Part shown: one piece after another, positions 60,090 to 64,000 of the stretch
Position numbering within the stretch: the first letter of the stretch is position 1
Layout: the number at the start of each line of letters is the position of its first letter
Assembly: GCA_934718135.1 (NCBI GenBank)
Contig: CAKUZW010000002.1
Location: forward strand, 124,001-188,000
Origin: an uncultured Candidatus Melainabacteria bacterium
GTDB lineage: Bacteria; Cyanobacteriota; Vampirovibrionia; Gastranaerophilales; Gastranaerophilaceae
Length of the DNA: 64,000 bases
Direction of reading: 5' to 3'
Position numbers and translations under genes: made by a program
The notes under the pieces: generated by a model
The model's input: only the letters and a program-made list of their open reading frames with translations
What the model was told of the DNA's origin: nothing
Database searches by the model: none

Positions 60090-61439
60090 TTACTTGCCAA
60101 TGCAAAAATGATCAAATATATTATTCAAAATATCGTCATTGATAACTTCGCCCGTGATTTCATCAAGTGAAATCAGTGCGGATTTCACATCTATATAAAT
60201 CATATCTTGAAGTTCCTCAATTTCAGCAGCTCTCAACGCTCTAGTCAAGCTTTCTTTACATCTCAAAAGACAAGTTTGTTGCCTTTTGTTTGTAATAAAT
60301 TCGGTATCCTCAAGAGAAAAATCGCAAATAATATTTTTCAATTGTTCTTTCAATTTTTCAATTCCATCTTTTGAATAAGTTGAAAGAGTAATTGTGTTTT
60401 CAAACTCAGGCACAAAAGCACCTTCTTCAACCAAATCAATTTTGTTAGCAATAACAATATGCGGTTTATCTTTTATGATATCAAAAATTTCTCTATCTTC
60501 TTTAGTTAATCCGCATTTTGCATCATACATAAAGATAACCAGATCCGCTTCCGAAGCTGATTGTTTAGAATATTCAATCCCAATTTCTTCAACTTTGTCC
60601 AAATTTTTTTCTTCACGAATTCCGGCTGTATCAATCAGGGTAATCGCAACCCCCAAATCCAAATTTTCTTTAATAACATCTCTCGTTGTCCCCGCAATAT
60701 CAGTAACAATTGCCCTATCAAGATTTAATAAAGCGTTGAATAAAGAGGATTTACCAACATTTGGACGACCGACAATAGCAACTTTTACCCCCTGACGTAA
60801 AATGTCAGAAGATTTTGCACAATCTAAAATTCGATTAATTTCTTTTAAAATCTTATTAAATTCTGAAATCAAATAAGAATATTGAGGTTCAGCTACATCC
60901 TCAGGAAAATCAATCCCTGCAACAATTCTGGATGATACATTAAATAATTCACTTCTCAATTCCTTAATTTTATCGGCCAAAACACCTGACAAATTTTTTG
61001 CAGATTGAAGGGCAAAATTTGAAGTTTTCGCATGAATTATATCATCAACAGCTTCCGCTTGAGATAAATCAAGTTTTTTATTCAAAAACGCACGCTTGGT
61101 GAATTCTCCACGCTCTGCCATTCGGGCACCGTTTTTCAAAATTACATCCAAAATATTTCGAACCACATTCACACCACCATGGCAGTGAATTTCAATAACA
61201 TCTTCACCGGTATAGCTGTTTGGATTTTTGAATGGTAAAATTATAACTTCGTCAACTTTTTTATCTCCATCAACAACCCAACCGTGGCAAATTTTGCCCG
61301 CGGGAAGTTCATTTCTTGTGGTTATATTTTTTGCAATATCAAAACTTTTGTCACCTGAAATTCTTATAACTCCAACCCCACCGGTACCGATAGGAGTTGA
61401 AATAGCTGCAATTGTATCAAATTCTTCTATAATATTCAT
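60090..61439 (-). CDS. mnmE: tRNA uridine-5-carboxymethylaminomethyl GTPase MnmE
   Basis: I start at ATG 61439 (MNIIEEFDTIAAISTPIGTG); an in-frame TTG at 61454 overlaps the -10 box. The 449-residue enzyme has the N-terminal folate-binding domain (GVGVIRISGDKSFDIA, HCHGGVNVVRNILDVIL), a G domain with GRPNVGKSSLFNALL, DTAG, IVANKIDL, and the C-terminal catalytic CIGK. With MnmG it modifies wobble U34 of several tRNAs. It is a complete, normal-length protein. Confidence 0.97.
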   Translation of the reverse strand: MNIIEEFDTIAAISTPIGTGGVGVIRISGDKSFDIAKNITTRNELPAGKICHGWVVDGDKKVDEVIILPFKNPNSYTGEDVIEIHCHGGVNVVRNILDVILKNGARMAERGEFTKRAFLNKKLDLSQAEAVDDIIHAKTSNFALQSAKNLSGVLADKIKELRSELFNVSSRIVAGIDFPEDVAEPQYSYLISEFNKILKEINRILDCAKSSDILRQGVKVAIVGRPNVGKSSLFNALLNLDRAIVTDIAGTTRDVIKENLDLGVAITLIDTAGIREEKNLDKVEEIGIEYSKQSASEADLVIFMYDAKCGLTKEDREIFDIIKDKPHIVIANKIDLVEEGAFVPEFENTITLSTYSKDGIEKLKEQLKNIICDFSLEDTEFITNKRQQTCLLRCKESLTRALRAAEIEELQDMIYIDVKSALISLDEITGEVINDDILNNIFDHFCIGK

Positions 61440-61445
61440 AAAAAG

Positions 61446-61451
61446 ATTATA
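61446..61451 (-). promoter_or_regulatory. mnmE -10 box, leaderless type
   Basis: TATAAT on the minus strand (61451-61446) ends six bases before ATG 61439. No good -35 at 17 bases and no ribosome site are seen. Confidence 0.5.
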
Positions 61452-61471
61452 CAATAAAAAACTTTATTTAA

Positions 61472-62782
61472 TTATTTCCAAGGATAACTTTTGTCAATCT
61501 TCCAACCTGCACGGCGAATTTTTTCAGCACAAGTATTTCCAAACCATGAATTTTTGCAATTTGCCTCAACATCTGATTCTGTTAAATCATAACCGAACGG
61601 TTGAACCCCACCGCCATCAGGAATTCTTTTTAACATAAAAACATCCCTTCCGAACTTGTTTGGACCGTCTTTTCCGTTTATATCAACAAGAATACTGGCA
61701 TTTGCTTTAACTTCCGGCATTCCATCAACATTATTTCCGGTACCAACACCAACAAAAATCAAATACAAAGTACCATCAGCAGTATAAAACGGAAGTCTTG
61801 AACCACTTGTATCTCCAATTAGCCCGACCTGAGCAACCGCACCGGACGCCGTAACCCAAGGTTTATTGCTTTTATACCCGCATTGTTGATAAGTCGAGCA
61901 CAAAACTGCTGTCTTGATATACGGAGCCCAATAAATTTCAAAATACTTATCTGCACCCATTTCAAAAGCTTCGTTTATGTTTGCCTCCCCAACATCATCA
62001 AATGACATTTTGTATGCCTGATTCATAATTGAAATTGCTTTTTGAAGCTTTACAACTGTTTGTTTTTGAATATTCTTCGTCATTAAATTTGGTATCGTCA
62101 TCGCCGCCACTATGCCGATTATGCCAAGGGTGATTAATACCTCCGCCAATGTAAAAGCCGGTTGTTTAATAAATGTCATTCCGGACTGCGGATTTTGGCA
62201 AGAGCGAAACGATAGTGTAGCTCGTCCTGGGGAGGGCTGCGTTGAGCCGGCCGACCCGCCAATAATCCAAGAGAGGATCCGGAATCTCCTTAACTTTTTA
62301 TTAAGGGAAAAGGAAATAGGGAAATAAGGGAATAAGTTCGTTAAGGTTTTGTCTTTAGCGTTATTCTGTACAACTGCTGTATTGTCATTCTGAACTTTAC
62401 AAAGCGAACCGTTGAGCTGAGGCGAAACGTGTGAGTCCGTATGCGTCGGCGTAGCCGTTAGCTGGTTCAGAATCTTATTGTCTTCAAATTCCACAAATTC
62501 GTCATTGCGAGCGAATGCGAAGCAATCCAGCTTATTTTTATTATCCATGTCATTGCGAACGGGTTTTGAGAAGTTATTTTTCAAGTTTGACAACAATCTC
62601 CAGTGTCGCAATCCCTGACAAGTTTCACCATTGCCTAATTTGTTATGGATTACTACGTCACTTCGTATTAACTTTTGTACTTCTTGTTCAACATTGTGAC
62701 TCGTAATGACATGTATATAATATTTTGTAACGAACTTATTACCTTGTTCCTTTTTCCTTATTCCCGTAAAAAATTGTTCCAT
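61472..62782 (-). CDS. Prepilin-like protein 3 with very long repeat-derived leader
   Basis: The 436-residue frame starts at ATG 62782 after AAGAAAGGAATAG. About 210 residues precede the class III signal and largely translate intergenic repeats, including the 49-codon repeat R1, the LFPYFPISFSLNKK tract and a GC-rich piece (GGSAGSTQPSPGRATLSFRS). The signal is MTFIKQPAFTLAEVLITLG with helix IIGIVAAMTIPNLM; an ATG directly before TFIKQPA (about 62178) would give an ordinary eight-residue leader. The mature part has ILVDINGKDGPNKFGRDVF and a final NTCAEKIRRAG. It is divergent from XRE gene 3. Confidence 0.78.
   Translation of the reverse strand: MEQFFTGIRKKEQGNKFVTKYYIHVITSHNVEQEVQKLIRSDVVIHNKLGNGETCQGLRHWRLLSNLKNNFSKPVRNDMDNKNKLDCFAFARNDEFVEFEDNKILNQLTATPTHTDSHVSPQLNGSLCKVQNDNTAVVQNNAKDKTLTNLFPYFPISFSLNKKLRRFRILSWIIGGSAGSTQPSPGRATLSFRSCQNPQSGMTFIKQPAFTLAEVLITLGIIGIVAAMTIPNLMTKNIQKQTVVKLQKAISIMNQAYKMSFDDVGEANINEAFEMGADKYFEIYWAPYIKTAVLCSTYQQCGYKSNKPWVTASGAVAQVGLIGDTSGSRLPFYTADGTLYLIFVGVGTGNNVDGMPEVKANASILVDINGKDGPNKFGRDVFMLKRIPDGGGVQPFGYDLTESDVEANCKNSWFGNTCAEKIRRAGWKIDKSYPWK
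62498..62644 (-). repeat. 147-bp repeat R1 (49 codons, in frame), second copy
   Basis: This is the inverted copy of 7124-7270, read by the minus-strand prepilin gene in the same frame as in prepilin gene 1; only one residue differs (RLLS for RLFS). It contains GTCATTGCGAGCGAATGCGA and GAAGCAATCCAGC palindromic-element modules. Confidence 0.9.
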
Positions 62783-62802
62783 ACTCTATTCCTTTCTTTT
62801 TT

Positions 62803-62892
62803 AATGTTGGGCTAGTGAACCCACCCTACTTATTTCCTTATTCCTTAAAATCTTTTGTCCGTCTTACCTTATTATACACTTTTAAAGTGTAT
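62803..62892. promoter_or_regulatory. Intergenic region of prepilin 3 / XRE 3 with 19-bp palindrome
   Basis: GTTGGGCTAGTGAACCCACC (near 62805) is a member of the GGGCT-AGCCC repeat family. ATACACTTT-T-AAAGTGTAT (62874-62892) is a perfect palindrome and the best operator candidate for the XRE protein encoded at 62966. Confidence 0.6.
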
Positions 62893-62965
62893 TAATCAAT
62901 ATTTCAATCTTTAAACGTTATGTTAATAAGAAATATAATACCTAAAATTGATATAGGAGATGCTT

Positions 62966-63292
62966 ATGGATTTGAAGCAAGTATTAGGCAAAAACATAAA
63001 ACATTACAGGCAATTGAAGGGATACTCACAAGAAGAATTTTCCGAGTTACTTAATATTTCGCAACAAACACTTAGCCGAATCGAGCGAGGGATTAATTTT
63101 CTTACAGCAGAAACCTTAGAAAAAATTCCACACATTTTAGGTGTAAGCACATACGAGTTATTCATGGATGGCGAAGATTATTCAACCAAAAACATTCTTG
63201 AAGATATAGAAAAGCATCTCAATTACTTGAAATCCGACCCTAAAAAATTGGAATTTATACACAAAATAATTAGAGATACAGCCCTTTTATGA
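62966..63292 (+). CDS. XRE-family regulator adjacent to prepilin gene 3
   Basis: ATG 62966 has AGGAG six bases upstream; an ATG at 62960 overlaps the ribosome site. The 108-residue protein has an HTH_3 domain (LGKNIKHYRQLKGYSQEEFS; LLNISQQTLSRIERG) and a helical tail ending PKKLEFIHKIIRDTALL, like the XRE protein at 6491-6811. It is divergent from prepilin gene 3 and probably acts at the palindrome at 62874-62892. Confidence 0.9.
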   Translation: MDLKQVLGKNIKHYRQLKGYSQEEFSELLNISQQTLSRIERGINFLTAETLEKIPHILGVSTYELFMDGEDYSTKNILEDIEKHLNYLKSDPKKLEFIHKIIRDTALL

Positions 63293-63373
63293 TAAAATTT
63301 TGATAAAAATAACAAAAAGACACTTGCAAGAAAAATTTTTCATGATAATATAGAGACTGTAAGCAGACATAAG

Positions 63374-63447
63374 CGTCCGTAGCTCAGCTGGATAGAGCAT
63401 CTGCCTTCTAAGCAGAGGGTCGCGCGTTCGAATCGCGCCGGGCGTAT
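63374..63447 (+). tRNA. tRNA-Arg (UCU)
   Basis: The sequence folds as a cloverleaf: acceptor GCGTCCG with CGGGCGT (two wobble pairs), D-arm GCTCAGCTGGATAGAGC, anticodon stem TCTGC/GCAGA with loop CTTCTAA (anticodon TCT), T-arm CGCGC-GTTCGAA-TCGCGC. CCA is not encoded. A terminator follows. Confidence 0.93.
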
Positions 63448-63457
63448 TTTTTCGTAA

Positions 63458-63483
63458 AAAGAGCCACTATGGTGGCTCTTTTG
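63458..63483 (+). terminator. Intrinsic terminator after tRNA-Arg
   Basis: AAAAGAGCCAC (63458-63468) pairs with GTGGCTCTTTT (63473-63483) around TATG. Confidence 0.85.
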
Positions 63484-63748
63484 CTGTATTTACAAGGCTT
63501 TTGCCTGTTCTATTAAAGAAATTTTTGCAATTTTTAGGATTTTTTATAAAAATCGTTAAAACACACAATATAAGTACATTTGCAGGTGTTCTACTAAAAA
63601 TGGTTTTTTTTGTATTAGCTTTGCTGGGGTAAAGATTTATCGCCTAAATGTAAATAAATTTCATAAAAATTCATGAATGATTGTAACAATTATAAGGGTA
63701 ATTTTAGAATATTTTTCGCCAGTCAACTGTGCGATAACAATTGAAAAA
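63484..63748. other. Non-coding stretch after tRNA-Arg
   Basis: I see no gene here. It holds a small AGGC-TTTT-GCCT hairpin near 63496 and several T-runs. Confidence 0.4.
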
Positions 63749-64000
63749 TTATTCTGTTTTATGCCTTTTAATAATTGGCTTATTATGTTTTTGAAAAGAA
63801 TATGATGTGCTGTTCGCCTGACAATCATTTATTGTAATAGTACGTTTATATTGATTATTTTCTCTCGGTTCATAAGATGGAATTGGAATGAAAGTTATAT
63901 TTTTCCCATCTTGACAAACTAGCAGTTTTGCCTTGTAGCAACCAATCTCTAATTCTTTTCTATTTTTAAATTCTTTAATATATTTTGCATTGTATTGTGC
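63749..64000 (-). CDS. C-terminal part of an unknown protein, start beyond window edge
   Basis: The minus frame is open from the window end to TAA at 63749-63751, giving 83 residues. The sequence is Lys/Asn/Gln-rich but well formed (EFKNRKELEIGCYKAKLLVC; FIPIPSYEPRENNQYKRTIT) and ends in a basic tail (KHNKPIIKRHKTE). No domain is recognised. It lies beyond tRNA-Arg, so it might belong to another tRNA-linked element. Confidence 0.5.
   Translation of the reverse strand, partial: AQYNAKYIKEFKNRKELEIGCYKAKLLVCQDGKNITFIPIPSYEPRENNQYKRTITINDCQANSTSYSFQKHNKPIIKRHKTE

Overview
The window is AT-rich and densely coded, and looks like a chromosome segment of an uncultured, anaerobic, Gram-negative-type bacterium. 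The best guess from gene content is a gut member of Gastranaerophilales (Melainabacteria/Vampirovibrionia, non-photosynthetic relatives of Cyanobacteria). Pointers are several prepilin-like proteins with an FTLAEVLITLG-type N-terminus, an SLH-domain envelope protein, a ferredoxin-dependent 2-oxoacid oxidoreductase, Kdo synthesis (KdsA) and an AsmA-like protein that imply an outer membrane, and many lineage-type unknown proteins carrying a short FxG-like motif near the N-terminus. This taxonomic call is inference from protein style, not from a marker alignment.

Layout. 0-3.4 kb: C-terminally incomplete giant coiled-coil protein (minus). 3.6-6.2 kb: four-subunit 2-oxoacid:ferredoxin oxidoreductase operon. 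6.3-8 kb: XRE regulator divergent from prepilin-like gene 1. 8.0-9.8 kb: two sugar-type ABC permeases. 9.8-16.3 kb: minus-strand block of envelope/unknown proteins (EF-hand/LysM giant, an HNH-like protein, two paralogous membrane proteins). 16.5-20 kb: dnaE. 21.1-25.8 kb: a region bracketed by tRNA-Gly and a tRNA-Gly fragment, containing an integrase remnant, a JAB-like protein and a protein with the FlhA/SctV cytoplasmic domain. 25.9-35.2 kb: unknown, TPR, AsmA-like, WG-repeat, Lrp-type regulator and aminotransferase genes. 35.2-37 kb: prepilin-like gene 2 with its divergent XRE regulator. 37.2-39.2 kb: SLH protein. 39.3-48.1 kb: mostly minus-strand housekeeping run (ArsB/NhaD-type permease, rseP, pheS, MBL hydrolase, kdsA, SPOR protein, DUF366, queC, HEAT protein). 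48.3-50.1 kb: two membrane proteins related to the 15-16 kb pair. 50.7-51.7 kb: about 1 kb of intergenic repeats. 51.7-61.4 kb: pncC, radA, unknown secreted proteins, BlaI-type regulator, glycosyltransferase, tsaC, EF-hand protein, mnmE. 61.5-63.3 kb: prepilin-like gene 3 with a third divergent XRE regulator. The end holds tRNA-Arg and a truncated minus-strand gene.

The most notable patterns are: (1) three prepilin-like genes, each divergent from its own small XRE regulator with a palindrome between or beside them; (2) the leader regions of these prepilin genes are built from intergenic repeats that stay in frame, including a 147-bp (49-codon) repeat in two of them and a one-base frame break at a G7 tract in the third; (3) an FlhA/SctV cytoplasmic domain detached from its export channel inside a tRNA-associated element; (4) at least seven genes whose -10 box ends 6-7 bases before the start codon, predicting leaderless mRNAs; and (5) a family of paralogous small membrane proteins in two loci.
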